This document shows positions 46,146 to 56,306 of a DNA stretch of 64,000 bases, piece by piece. The stretch covers positions 744,001 to 808,000 of the forward strand of contig NZ_JAUSZZ010000001.1 in assembly GCF_030818075.1 (NCBI RefSeq), written 5' to 3'. Both the position numbers and the translations under genes were made by a program. The first letter of the stretch is position 1, and each line of letters begins with the position of its first letter. This DNA comes from Microbacterium proteolyticum (lineage in GTDB: Bacteria > Actinomycetota > Actinomycetes > Actinomycetales > Microbacteriaceae). The notes under the pieces are model-generated. The model was given only the letters and a program-made list of their open reading frames with translations. It had not been told where the DNA came from and did not search any database.

Positions 46146-47437
46146 GCGTCGTGCTGTACTCGGCATCCCTCGTTCTGCCGATCACGGCGCCGCCGATCCG
46201 CGAGGGGGCGATCGCCGTGGCCGACGGCAGGATCCGCCACGTCGGCGACCGCGGGTGGGTTCGGCGTGAACTGCACCTCCGCGGGGTCGCCTTCGACGAG
46301 GTGCACTGGCCGGGCGTTCTCACCCCGGGACTGGTCAACGCGCATTCGCACCTGCAGTACACGGGCATGGCCGAGCTCGGTCGCGGCTCGTACGACGGCT
46401 TCGACGACTGGGACGAGGCGTTCACCCCGGTCTACCGCGCCGGTCGCGACTGGGCCGCGGATGCCAGGACCGGCGCGCTCGCGATGATCGCCGCGGGCAC
46501 GACCGCGGTGGCCGACATCGCCACCGACGTCGCCGCAGCGTCGGCGCTGCACGACGCACGGCTGCACGGCATCACCTATTGGGAGGTGATGAGCTGGACC
46601 AACGCCGCGTGGGCGGAGCGCGGCCGCGACGAGGTGCGGGAGCGGCTCGACGCACTGCCCGCCCCTCCGGGGACGGGGCTGTCGCCGCACGCGCCGTACT
46701 CCCTCGACGTGGAGCCGCTGCTGGAGATCCCCGACATCGTGCGCGAGCGGGGGAGTCGCCTGCACCTGCACCTCGGCGAAGCGGCCTTCGAGCGCGAGCA
46801 CGGCGAGGCGGAGCCCTGGCAGGCGCGACGGCCGGAGAGCTTCCGGGCCCTGCGCGACGAGGGCTTCGGCACGGGCGCGACGGAGTTCGTCGACGAGCTG
46901 GGTGTGCTCGGGCCCGACTGTCACGTCGCGCACGGCGTCTACATGACTGCCCGCGACCGGGCGATCCTGCGGGCGCGTGGCACGAGCGTGGCGCTGTGCC
47001 CGCGCTCCAACGCGGTGATCGGGTTGGACGAGCCGCCGGTGGCGGCCTACCTGGTCGAGGGCAACGCGCTGGCCGTGGGCACCGACTCGCTGGCATCCAG
47101 CCCTTCGCTCGATCTGCTCGCCGACGTGTCGGTGCTGCACCGTCTCGCGCGGACGCAGGGGTACTCCAACCGCGACCTGGCGCCGCTGCTCCTGCGCGCG
47201 GCGACGCTCGGCGGGGCGCACGCGATGGGTCTCGACACCGGACCTGCCCGCACGGGGTACCTCGCGGTCGGCGCCGTGGCCGACCTCGCCTTCTTCGACA
47301 TCCCGATGTCGGAGGTCGATGACACCATCGAGCACCTGGTGGTCGGCGGCGCGGGTTCGGCGGCTGCCACCTTCATCGACGGCGAGGCCCGATGGGTCTC
47401 GGCGGGGTTCACGACACAGACCGGAGTTCGCGCATGA
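46142..47437 (+). CDS. amidohydrolase of the SAH/MTA deaminase-chlorohydrolase group
   Basis: 431 aa. Metal ligands in TPGLVNAHSHLQYTGM (HxH), SPHAPYS, HLHLGEAAFERE (third His), VAHGVYM and VGTDSLASSPSLDLL (Asp): the ATZ/TRZ-SsnA-MtaD subgroup, which removes an amino or halide group from a purine- or triazine-like ring. Coupling to a homocysteinase homologue suggests deamination of S-adenosylhomocysteine or a relative before hydrolysis, as in the archaeal DadD route; this is inference. GTG start overlapping the previous stop. Confidence 0.85.
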   Translation: MSVVLYSASLVLPITAPPIREGAIAVADGRIRHVGDRGWVRRELHLRGVAFDEVHWPGVLTPGLVNAHSHLQYTGMAELGRGSYDGFDDWDEAFTPVYRAGRDWAADARTGALAMIAAGTTAVADIATDVAAASALHDARLHGITYWEVMSWTNAAWAERGRDEVRERLDALPAPPGTGLSPHAPYSLDVEPLLEIPDIVRERGSRLHLHLGEAAFEREHGEAEPWQARRPESFRALRDEGFGTGATEFVDELGVLGPDCHVAHGVYMTARDRAILRARGTSVALCPRSNAVIGLDEPPVAAYLVEGNALAVGTDSLASSPSLDLLADVSVLHRLARTQGYSNRDLAPLLLRAATLGGAHAMGLDTGPARTGYLAVGAVADLAFFDIPMSEVDDTIEHLVVGGAGSAAATFIDGEARWVSAGFTTQTGVRA

Positions 47438-47859
47438 CCGACCGCCCCGAGACCGCCCGTCTGCTCGACCTGGAGCCGCACCCTGAGGGCGGGTGGTTCC
47501 GGCGCATGTGGACCGGCACCTACGAGGTCGACACCCCCACGGGGGCGCGGCCCGCCGCGACGTGCATCCACTATCTGCTGACGCCGGGCGAAGAGAGCGC
47601 CTGGCACGTCGTCACGAGCGACGAGCTGTGGCTCTGGCATGGACCGGGGGCGCTCGAGCTGTCGCTCGGCGGCGACGGAGCGGCGCCGGGCGAGGTGCAC
47701 GTCGTGACGCTCGGACCCGACCTGGCCGCCGGGCACGTGCTGCAGCACACCGTGCCCGCGGGGGTGTGGCAAGCGGCGCGACCCGCGGCCGAGCAGGAAG
47801 TCGTGGTGAGCTGCGTCGTGTCGCCTGGTTTCAGCTTCGAGGACTGGCGTCTGGCATAG
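47434..47859 (+). CDS. cupin, DUF985 family
   Basis: 141 aa single-domain cupin. HPEGGWFRRMWTG near the N-terminus, TCIHYLLTPGEESAWHVVTSDELWLWHGPGALEL and GHVLQHTVPAGVWQAAR are the DUF985 marks. A small-molecule isomerase or binding role is possible; function is not established. The ATG overlaps the amidohydrolase stop (ATGA), so it belongs to the same message. Confidence 0.88.
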   Translation: MTDRPETARLLDLEPHPEGGWFRRMWTGTYEVDTPTGARPAATCIHYLLTPGEESAWHVVTSDELWLWHGPGALELSLGGDGAAPGEVHVVTLGPDLAAGHVLQHTVPAGVWQAARPAAEQEVVVSCVVSPGFSFEDWRLA

Positions 47860-47973
47860 CGCCGCCGCAAGTCTTCGCGTTTCTCCGCTGAGCGACACCG
47901 AAACATGCGCTCGATACCATATGCACCACACAGCACTCCGGGGATGACCCCGATACGTCCACGAGGAGACACC

Positions 47974-48837
47974 GTGACCGTTTTCGCACGCCTGCGTCGC
48001 ACCGCCGCCCTGACCGCCGTCGTCGCCGCCACCGCCCTCTCGCTGACCGCCTGCGCGTTCGCGCCGACCGGCTCCGATCCGGCAGCGCCCGCCTCGGAGG
48101 GCGCCCTGCAGACGGTGACCCCCGGCAAGCTCACCATCGCGACGGGCGAGCCGGCGTTCTCGCCGTGGGTCGAGAACGACGACCCCGCCTCGGGTGAGGG
48201 CTTCGAGGCCGCCGTCGCCGACGCGGTCGCGACGCAGCTCGGCTTCGACAAAGAGAACGTCGTCTGGGTGCGCTCCACCTTCGACAGCGCCATCGCTCCC
48301 GGGGCCAAGGACTGGGACCTCAACTTGCAGCAGTTCTCCATCACCGAGGAGCGCAAGCAGGCCGTCGACTTCTCGTCGCCGTACTACACCACGACGCAGG
48401 CCGTCGTGACGACCGGGTCGTCGCCCGCGGCATCCGCCACCACCGTGGCTGAACTCAAGAACGTCCCCGTCGGCGTGATGAGCGCGACCACGAGTTACTC
48501 GGTCGCCGAGGAGCAGCTGGGTACCGCCAACCTCAGCGTCTTCAACTCCAACGACGACGCCGTCGCCGCCCTGCAGGCGGGCCAGGTCGATGCCATCGTG
48601 GTCGACCTGCCCACCGCCTTCTACCTCGCCGGTGCCGTGCTCGACGACGGCGAGGTCGTCGGTCAGCTGCCCGACTCCTCCGCCGGCGGCGACGAACTGG
48701 CCTTCGTGCTGCCGAAGGGGTCGGCTCTGACCGCGCCGGTGTCGGAAGCGGTCGACGCCCTGCGCGCCGACGGGACCCTCGACGAGCTGCAGCAGAAGTG
48801 GCTCGCCGACGCGGTCGACGCGCCCGTGCTCGGCTGA
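47974..48837 (+). CDS. amino-acid-type ABC transporter substrate-binding lipoprotein
   Basis: 287 aa. Lipoprotein signal with lipobox LTAC, then an SBP_bac_3 domain: KLTIATGEPAFSPWVE, FEAAVADAVATQLG, DWDLNLQQFSITEERKQAVDFSSPYYTTTQAVV, and QAGQVDAIVVDLPTA. Polar amino acids are the usual ligands, but the catabolic neighbours suggest a homocysteine-like thioether. GTG start after GAGGAGAC. A 114-nt gap with TACCAT at about 47916 may hold a second promoter. Confidence 0.9.
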   Translation: MTVFARLRRTAALTAVVAATALSLTACAFAPTGSDPAAPASEGALQTVTPGKLTIATGEPAFSPWVENDDPASGEGFEAAVADAVATQLGFDKENVVWVRSTFDSAIAPGAKDWDLNLQQFSITEERKQAVDFSSPYYTTTQAVVTTGSSPAASATTVAELKNVPVGVMSATTSYSVAEEQLGTANLSVFNSNDDAVAALQAGQVDAIVVDLPTAFYLAGAVLDDGEVVGQLPDSSAGGDELAFVLPKGSALTAPVSEAVDALRADGTLDELQQKWLADAVDAPVLG

Positions 48838-48842
48838 CAGTC

Positions 48843-49709
48843 GTGACATCCCCGTCGGCCACCGCGTGGCACCCGAGCGAGCTCGAACTCGCACGGCGTG
48901 CCACGCGGCGGCGGCAGTCGACGCGGTCGGTGCTCATCGCGCTGGTCAGCTCGGTGGTGTTCGTCGTCGTGGTCGGCTGGGCGATCCTCTCCAGCCCCGG
49001 CTGGGAAGACGTGCGGCGGAGCTTCTTCGACGTCGACATCGCGATCGCGGTCTTCCCCGCGATCCTCACCGGCCTGTGGGTCAACATCCAGGTGCTGATC
49101 GTCGCCGCGATCGCCGCGGCGATCCTCGGGATCACGTTGGCGATGCTGCGCTCGCTGCGGGGCCCGGTGTTCTTCCCCCTCCGCGCGCTCGCGACCATTT
49201 ATACCGACCTCTTCCGTGGCATCCCACTGCTGATCGTGCTGTACCTGGTGGGCTTCGGTCTGCCGGCGCTGGGAGTCTTCGGTCGCGTGCCCGCGGTGCT
49301 GTGGGGGACCGTCGCGATCGTGCTGACGTACTCGGCGTACATCGCCGAGGTGCTGCGCGCGGGGATGGAGGCGGTGCACCCGTCGCAGCGCGTCGCGGCC
49401 CGTTCGCTGGGCTTGACGCACGGTCAGACGCTGCGGATCGTCGTGATCCCGCAGGGCGTGCGCAAGGTCGTCCCGGCGCTCATGAACGACTTTGTGTCGA
49501 TGCAGAAAGACGTCGGTCTCATCTCGGTGCTCGGGGGAGCAGTGGATGCCGTGCGCGCGGCACAGATCGAGGCGGCCCAGCTTTACAACTTCACGCCGTA
49601 CATCGTGGCCGCTCTGCTGTTCGTGGCGATGGCGCTTCCGATGATCCGCCTCACCGACTACGTCTCGGCGCGACTGGCGAAGCGCGAGCAGATGGGCGGT
49701 GTGGTGTGA
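48843..49709 (+). CDS. amino-acid ABC transporter permease
   Basis: 288 aa. A cytoplasmic N-terminus of about 35 residues, then helices including SVLIALVSSVVFVVVVGWAIL and ILTGLWVNIQVLIVAAIAAAILGI. HisM-type coupling motif EVLRAGMEAVHPSQRVAARSLGLTHGQTLRIVVIPQGVR. It begins 5 nt after the binding-protein gene and ends overlapping the ATPase GTG. Confidence 0.93.
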   Translation: MTSPSATAWHPSELELARRATRRRQSTRSVLIALVSSVVFVVVVGWAILSSPGWEDVRRSFFDVDIAIAVFPAILTGLWVNIQVLIVAAIAAAILGITLAMLRSLRGPVFFPLRALATIYTDLFRGIPLLIVLYLVGFGLPALGVFGRVPAVLWGTVAIVLTYSAYIAEVLRAGMEAVHPSQRVAARSLGLTHGQTLRIVVIPQGVRKVVPALMNDFVSMQKDVGLISVLGGAVDAVRAAQIEAAQLYNFTPYIVAALLFVAMALPMIRLTDYVSARLAKREQMGGVV

Positions 49710-50449
49710 GCGTGCTCGACGTGCTGCGCGTGCGCAAGGCATTCGGTGATCACGTGGTGCTCGACGGCATCGATCTCTCGATCGAGCAGCACGAGGTGGT
49801 CGTGCTGATCGGCGCCTCGGGGTCGGGCAAGTCGACGCTGCTGCGCACCATCAACCTCATCGAGCGCGTCGACGACGGGCAGATCCTGCTGAGCGGCGAC
49901 GACCTGACCGACCCGACGATCGATCAGGATGCCGCCCGCGCCCGCATCGGCGTGGTCTTCCAGCACTTCAACCTCTTCCCGCACCTGCGGGTGATCGACA
50001 ACGTCACCCTCGCCGCGCGCAAAGTGCACCGGATGCCGAAGCCCGAGGCCTACGCCCGCGGTACCGAGCTGCTCGAACAGCTCGGGCTGGGTGCCAAGGC
50101 CCGCGAGTTCCCCGACCGGCTGTCGGGCGGGCAGCAGCAGCGCGTCGCCATCGTGCGCGCCGTGATGACCGACCCCGAACTGCTGCTGCTCGACGAGATC
50201 ACCTCGGCGCTCGACCCTCAGCTCGTGGGCGAGGTGCTCGACCTCGTCCGCGTGCTGCGAGACCGCGGATCCACCATGCTCATGGCCACGCACGAGATGT
50301 CGTTCGCCCGCGAGGTGGCGGATCGCATCGTGTTCATGAAGGGGGGGCGCATCGTCGAGCAGGGTCCTCCGTCGCAGATCCTCGACGATCCGCAGCATCC
50401 CGACACCGTCGCGTTTCTCGAGCGGGAGCGGCGCGGCGGGGCGCTCTGA
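49706..50449 (+). CDS. amino-acid ABC transporter ATP-binding protein
   Basis: 247 aa, GlnQ type. Walker A GASGSGKST (36-44), Q-loop VVFQHFNLFPHL, signature LSGGQQQR, Walker B ELLLLDEIT (with T where many homologues have P) and switch His in ATHEMSF. GTG start overlapping the permease stop (GTGA). Last gene of the transporter. Confidence 0.95.
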   Translation: MSVLDVLRVRKAFGDHVVLDGIDLSIEQHEVVVLIGASGSGKSTLLRTINLIERVDDGQILLSGDDLTDPTIDQDAARARIGVVFQHFNLFPHLRVIDNVTLAARKVHRMPKPEAYARGTELLEQLGLGAKAREFPDRLSGGQQQRVAIVRAVMTDPELLLLDEITSALDPQLVGEVLDLVRVLRDRGSTMLMATHEMSFAREVADRIVFMKGGRIVEQGPPSQILDDPQHPDTVAFLERERRGGAL

Positions 50450-50592
50450 GCCGCCTTCAGACACCGGTTCGCCGCGGCCGGTGGGCAGTTCTTCACCGTC
50501 GCGCCTTCTAGCCGGCTCGGCTGCGCACGGCGACACCGGCCGCCGGGGGTGGGCCCCGGCAGCCGGCGTCTGCGGCGTCGCGCGCTTGTTCG

Positions 50593-52368
50593 TCAGGCCA
50601 TGCGGTTCCGGCGCGACCTCGCGATCAGTCCGGTGACGAGCAGGGCGAGGGCACCGACGCCCAGGCCCCACACACCGCCGAGGTCACTCCCGGTCACGGC
50701 GAGCGTCCGAGGAGCGGATGCCAGAGGCAGCCCCGTCGCGGAGCTCACCGACGCCGTGGTGCCCTGAACGGGCATGGACGTTGCCGAGGTGCCGGGGTTC
50801 CCCGGCGTTCCGGGGTTTCCCGGGTTGCCGGGCGTTCCGGGGTTCCCCGGGTTGCCGGGCCTTCCGGGGGTGCCAGGGTTGCCGGGCGTTCCGGGGGTGC
50901 CAGGCGTGCCGGGTGTTCCGGGTGTTCCGGGTGTTCCGGGGGTTCCGGGGGTTCCGGGGGTGCCGGGGGTTCCGGGGGCTCCGGGGGTGCCGGGGCTGCC
51001 GGGAGTCCCCGGGGTGCCGGGGGTGCCAGGTGTGCCAGGAGCGCCGGGGGTTCCGGGGTTCCCCGGGGTGCCGGGGGTGCCGGGCGTGCCGGGGTTCCCC
51101 GGGGTTCCGGGCGTTGCCGGGGTGCCGGTGTGCGACCCGCCGGTGTGGCTGTCGCCGATGATCGACACGGCGTTGCCGCCGACGGTGACGGGCAGCGAGA
51201 TCGGGGCGATCAGCTGGTTGCCGCCGAGGATGCTGTCGGTGCCGCCCGTGGTGGGGTCACCCGCGTGTCCGCCGTTGGCGCCGCCGGTTGTGGTGGTGTC
51301 CTCCGAGGTGCTGTCGCCGACGACGGAGATGGCGTTGCCTCCGACGGTGACGGGCAGCGAGATCGGGGCGATCAGCTGGTTGCCGCCGAGCAGGCTGTCC
51401 GCGCCGGCCGTGCTGACGTCGCCGACGGAGCCCGCCGAGCCACCTGCGTCGGTCGTTCCGCCCGAGGTGGTGGCATCTGTGCTGTCGCTGTCGCCGATGA
51501 CGGAGACGGCGTTGCCGCCCACGGTCACGGGAACGTCGACCGAGACGACGCCCTGGTTGCCGCCGGTCAGGCTGTCGGTGCCGCCGGTGGTGGCGTCACC
51601 TGCCTGCCCGCCGCCGCTGGCGCCGCCCGAGGTGGTGGCATCCGTGCTGTTGCTGTCGCCGACGACGGAGACGGCGTTGCCGCCCACGGTCACGGGAACG
51701 TCGACCGAGACGACGCCCTGGTTGCCGCCGGCCAGGCTGTCGGTGCCGTCGGTGGTGGCGTCACCTGCCTGTCCGCCGTCACTGCCGCCGCCTGAGGTGT
51801 CGGCGTCCGTGCTGTCGCTGTCGCCGATGACGGAGACGGCGTTGCCGCCCACGGTCACCGGAACGTCGGCCGAGACGACGCCCTGGTTGCCGCCGAGCAG
51901 GCTGTCCGCGCCGTCGGTACTGACGTCGCCGCCGGAGCCGGCCGAGCCGCCTGAGCCGTCCGACCCGTCCGAGGTGGTGGCATCCGTGCTGTCGCTGTCG
52001 CTGTCGCCGACGACGGAGACGGCGCTGCCGCCCACGGTCACTGGGACGTCGACCGAGACGATGCCCTGGTTGCCGCCGAGCAGGCTGTCGGCGCCGTCAG
52101 TGCTGACGTCGCCGACGGAGCCGGCCGAACCACCTGAGCCGTCCGAGCCGTCCGACGTCGTGGCATCCGTGCTGGTGCTGTCGCCGACGACCGAGACGGC
52201 GTTGCCGCCGACCGTCACGGGCGCGTCGACCGCAACGACGCCCTGGTTGCCGCCGAGCAGGCTGTCGGCCCCCGAGGGTTCCGCGGCGTTCGCGACGCCG
52301 CATCCGAGGACGACCAAGCCGCCCCCGACGAGCGCGCCCATGAGGACGCGCGAGTGGATCTTGCGCAT
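50593..52368 (-). CDS. surface protein: seven chaplin-like repeats plus collagen-like stalk
   Basis: 591 aa. A signal peptide ([19 protein letters not shown]) is followed by seven units of about 50 aa, each with [25 protein letters not shown], close to the Streptomyces chaplin pattern. Spacers are Asp/Ser/Thr/Gly-rich. About 120 residues of Gly-x-Pro triplets ([12 protein letters not shown]) form a collagen-like stalk. The end is [10 protein letters not shown], a helix and RSRRNRMA, a class E-type LAxTG sortase signal. The repeats lack the paired Cys of some chaplins. AGGAG precedes the ATG. Probably wall-anchored, aggregating at the surface. Confidence 0.85.
   Translation of the reverse strand: MRKIHSRVLMGALVGGGLVVLGCGVANAAEPSGADSLLGGNQGVVAVDAPVTVGGNAVSVVGDSTSTDATTSDGSDGSGGSAGSVGDVSTDGADSLLGGNQGIVSVDVPVTVGGSAVSVVGDSDSDSTDATTSDGSDGSGGSAGSGGDVSTDGADSLLGGNQGVVSADVPVTVGGNAVSVIGDSDSTDADTSGGGSDGGQAGDATTDGTDSLAGGNQGVVSVDVPVTVGGNAVSVVGDSNSTDATTSGGASGGGQAGDATTGGTDSLTGGNQGVVSVDVPVTVGGNAVSVIGDSDSTDATTSGGTTDAGGSAGSVGDVSTAGADSLLGGNQLIAPISLPVTVGGNAISVVGDSTSEDTTTTGGANGGHAGDPTTGGTDSILGGNQLIAPISLPVTVGGNAVSIIGDSHTGGSHTGTPATPGTPGNPGTPGTPGTPGNPGTPGAPGTPGTPGTPGTPGSPGTPGAPGTPGTPGTPGTPGTPGTPGTPGTPGTPGTPGNPGTPGRPGNPGNPGTPGNPGNPGTPGNPGTSATSMPVQGTTASVSSATGLPLASAPRTLAVTGSDLGGVWGLGVGALALLVTGLIARSRRNRMA
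50786..51126. repeat. collagen-coding 9-bp-type repeats
   Basis: Runs of CCGGGxGTT/CCGGGxGTGC encoding Gly-(Thr/Asn/Ala)-Pro triplets inside the surface-protein gene. The repetition makes slippage and length variation likely. Confidence 0.8.
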
Positions 52369-52446
52369 GAGAGTTTCTCCTGAAGGTGAGTGAGGGTGCG
52401 CGTGCGCGCGGGATCGTCTGCCGTGCGGAGCACGGCGCGACCGGCC

Positions 52447-53880
52447 TCAGTCAGGAGAAGCGTCGGTGTCGTAGACGGGGATGGCGGGGAGGTCGTCGTC
52501 GACGGCGCCCCCGTGAGCCAGAAGGGCCAGAGCCGCCGAGAATGCGCCAGGCTCCAAGGTGGCGGCGGTGGCACCGCCCGCTCCCGAGCCCGTGGATGCC
52601 GAAGATCCGGCGCCCGCACCCGCACCCAGGGTCAGAGCGACCACGTCGTCGGTGGGGGAGCCGTCGGAGGGCGACGGGGCATCCGCCGAGGAGGGGACGG
52701 ATGCCGTCGCCACGGCGTCGAAGAAGCGCGCGATGCGGTCGGCCGACGTCGGCGCCGGGGCGGACACGGTGGCGGTCTGTGCAGGAGACGTCGGTGCCGC
52801 AAGAGCAGGGGCGATGGCGTCCGGCGCGGTCGGCGTCTCGCTGCCCGCGGGTGCCGTCGGCGTCACGGGAGGAGCCGTGCGGCCCGGTGCGGACGGCAGA
52901 AGCCCGCCGGCTCCACCCGGAACCGCGGGCACGATCGGGGAGATCTCGGGCACCGTGCCCACGACGACCGGCAGGGTTTCGTCGACGGTGCCGGCGACAT
53001 CCGTGACGATTGCGCCGAGCCCGGTGTGCTCGACCACCGCACCCACGACGGGGAGGGACTCGGCGGTGTCGACGACCGGATCGACGACCGCGCCCACCAC
53101 GCCTGATGAAGCGACCTCGGTCACGACACCCGTGACGGCACCGAGGGTGCCGGTGACGGCCGTGTTCGCCGTGTCCCCCGCGCCGCTGAGGATCGTGGTG
53201 GCGGTGCCGACGGTGTCCACGACCGCGCCGCCCGTGCCGATGGCATCGGGAACGACCTCGCTGATGGCATCCGGAACGACCGCGCTGACGGTGGCGACGA
53301 CGGCAAGGGCGGAGTCGGTGGCCGGCGCGACGACGTCCGCTCCCGAAGCCGGAACCACCTGAGCGACGGATGCCACAGACTCACCGGCCATGTCGGCCAC
53401 AGGGCTCACGACGACCGCCGCCACGGGCTCGACGACCGCCTGTGCGGCCATCTCGACGACGTCTGTCGTGGGCTCCACGAGGGTTGTCGGCTGGACCGCG
53501 GCGGTAGCGACAGGCTCCACGACGGCGGTGGGAGCGGGGTCGACGACGGTGTGAGCGGCGGGCTCGACGACGTCATCGGCGACGGGCTCCACGACGTCGG
53601 CCACCGACGGCGGCACCGCAGCGGCAGCCGGCGCCACGACGGTGGTGGCGACGGGCTCGACCACGTCGGTGGCGACCGGCTCCACGACATCGGAGGCGGT
53701 ATCGGTCACCGCATTCACCGTTGTACCGGCGCCGCCCAGCAGACCCGACCCGGAGTCGGCGGCGAACGCCGAGGAGGCGGATGCGAAGAGAGAGATCAGG
53801 GCGACGGCGAGGGCCACGAGCAGGCCGAACAGGAACACGCGCAGTATGCGCGGCGCCCCTGACCGCCACGTGGCATCCAT
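52447..53880 (-). CDS. secreted Val/Pro/Ala-repeat protein
   Basis: 477 aa. A signal peptide or anchor (RVFLFGLLVALAVALISLFASASSAFA) is followed by about 300 residues of short hydrophobic units such as VVEPVATD, VVDPAPTA, VVSPVADM and VVPDAI, spaced by 8-12 residues, then a Pro/Thr/Ser-rich tail. No enzyme motif. The pattern suggests an extended, self-associating surface material. ATG 53880 has GGGGGG(C)GAA upstream and puts the signal peptide at the start; the longer frame to 54084 runs into the DnaA-box region. It lies just upstream of the chaplin-like gene, same strand, 78 bp apart, so they may act together. Confidence 0.75.
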   Translation of the reverse strand: MDATWRSGAPRILRVFLFGLLVALAVALISLFASASSAFAADSGSGLLGGAGTTVNAVTDTASDVVEPVATDVVEPVATTVVAPAAAAVPPSVADVVEPVADDVVEPAAHTVVDPAPTAVVEPVATAAVQPTTLVEPTTDVVEMAAQAVVEPVAAVVVSPVADMAGESVASVAQVVPASGADVVAPATDSALAVVATVSAVVPDAISEVVPDAIGTGGAVVDTVGTATTILSGAGDTANTAVTGTLGAVTGVVTEVASSGVVGAVVDPVVDTAESLPVVGAVVEHTGLGAIVTDVAGTVDETLPVVVGTVPEISPIVPAVPGGAGGLLPSAPGRTAPPVTPTAPAGSETPTAPDAIAPALAAPTSPAQTATVSAPAPTSADRIARFFDAVATASVPSSADAPSPSDGSPTDDVVALTLGAGAGAGSSASTGSGAGGATAATLEPGAFSAALALLAHGGAVDDDLPAIPVYDTDASPD

Positions 53881-54064
53881 GATTCGCCCCCCATGGTGAA
53901 TCGCCGACTCCTCCAGAGCGGCGACGATACGCCCGAGTTCATCCGGGCGAAAGTGTCGGGGGTGAACTCTGCGTGATTCGTCCGTGGCCGCTGGATAAAC
54001 GGCGACACGCCGCGCGTCGCCGAGATTTGACAGGACGCCGACGATCGGTAGGGCCTCGGCCGAG

Positions 54065-54276
54065 TTATCCCCCGAGTTGTACACATGCGTTTGTCAAGTC
54101 GGAGAACCTTCAAGGCCTACTTCAACCCGGATTTCCCCACACATCCTGTGGACAAGAAAAGCCCAGGTCAGGATGCCCATACGGGCCGCAATCCACATTC
54201 ATCCACCGAGTTCTCCACAGGAGTTGTGCACAGACACGGCGGCGTTTCCCGCACACTCTCCACAGAGTTATCCACA
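54065..54276. promoter_or_regulatory. cluster of DnaA-box-like sites upstream of dnaB
   Basis: Within 212 bp: TTGTACACA (54077-54085), TTGTCCACA on the minus strand (54147-54155), TTCTCCACA (54211-54219), TTGTGCACA (54224-54232) and the classical TTATCCACA (54268-54276), plus weaker CTCTCCACA (54256), TTATCCCCC (54065) and TTCCCCACA (54133). It lies in the 592-bp gap before dnaB; the AT content is higher than its surroundings. Confidence 0.8.
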
Positions 54277-54472
54277 GGCCTGTTTGCATGGGGAGGAGGC
54301 GATATCTAGCGTGGGGGCAGCCCTTCGGGCACACCGGTCACCATCCGCGCGCGTCGATGTCGGACGTGGGTGATTCGATGCCTCCGAGGACGTTCCACCA
54401 CTCGCCACCTCCCTCCGTTCGCGCCCGCGCGACGAAGCGGTGCCGGGGCGCCCGAGATCAGAAGGAGAGCCT

Positions 54473-55840
<1,368 letters not shown>

Positions 55841-55876
55841 TCGAGAACCCGGCCCCCTCGGCGTCACGGCCGAATC

Positions 55877-56152
55877 TTGTTCTTGTCTCACCGGTCTCGG
55901 ACCTGGCAGCGGCCGCCCGACTTCCACGAGCGGACGCTCGGTTTCGACGCGGCGTGCTCGGGACGGCTCAACCGTCCTGCGGCTATCTCGTCACCGCCAC
56001 CCGCGTCGCCCAGACGTGCCGCTGACGGGGTCGCGGAGCACCCGGACGTCCCAGTCGCGGGCGGGCAGGACGAGGCGGGCACCGGCCAGGTGCAGGGGTT
56101 CACGGACCCGGAGGGCAACGTGTTCTCCGTCTTCGACCAGCCGCGGAGCTGA
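55877..56152 (+). pseudogene. remnant of a VOC/glyoxalase-family gene
   Basis: A 91-aa frame begins with WQRPPDFHERTLGFDA (like the start of a VOC domain after a lost N-terminus) and ends GFTDPEGNVFSVFDQPRS, the standard VOC end. The middle is Arg/Pro-rich and unlike the family, so it seems to have drifted out of frame. About 50 residues short of a normal VOC protein. It occupies most of the 466-bp gap between dnaB and mmsA. Confidence 0.55.
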
Positions 56153-56306
56153 CCGACTGACTGCCTGCGACTTCGGTTCTGCCGCGGGCACCTCTGCCGA
56201 TGTGTCGGACCGCACCGCGACCGTTCGACCAGACGGCAGAATGCGCGGAACCGGGACGGCCGTACTGTCGCTCTTGCGCCTGACGGCGCCGATAGAGGAG
56301 GACAGG

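Noticed and set aside
50786..51126. Possible CRISPR array or satellite
   Set aside because: Short 9-bp-type repeats without unique spacers; they encode Gly-x-Pro triplets.
50774..52393. 539-aa plus-strand Pro/Val-rich frame
   Set aside because: Antisense shadow created by the regular repeats of the chaplin/collagen gene; no ribosome site, and the minus strand has signal peptide and anchor.
53881..54084. N-terminal extension of the Val/Pro repeat protein
   Set aside because: Would place 68 polar residues before a clear signal peptide and run into the DnaA-box cluster; ATG 53880 has a good ribosome site.
54065..54276. Main chromosomal origin at the dnaB boxes
   Set aside because: yidC and jag at the left edge and parS/parAB place oriC beyond position 1; there is no dnaA or dnaN near dnaB. 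A regulatory or titration role fits better.
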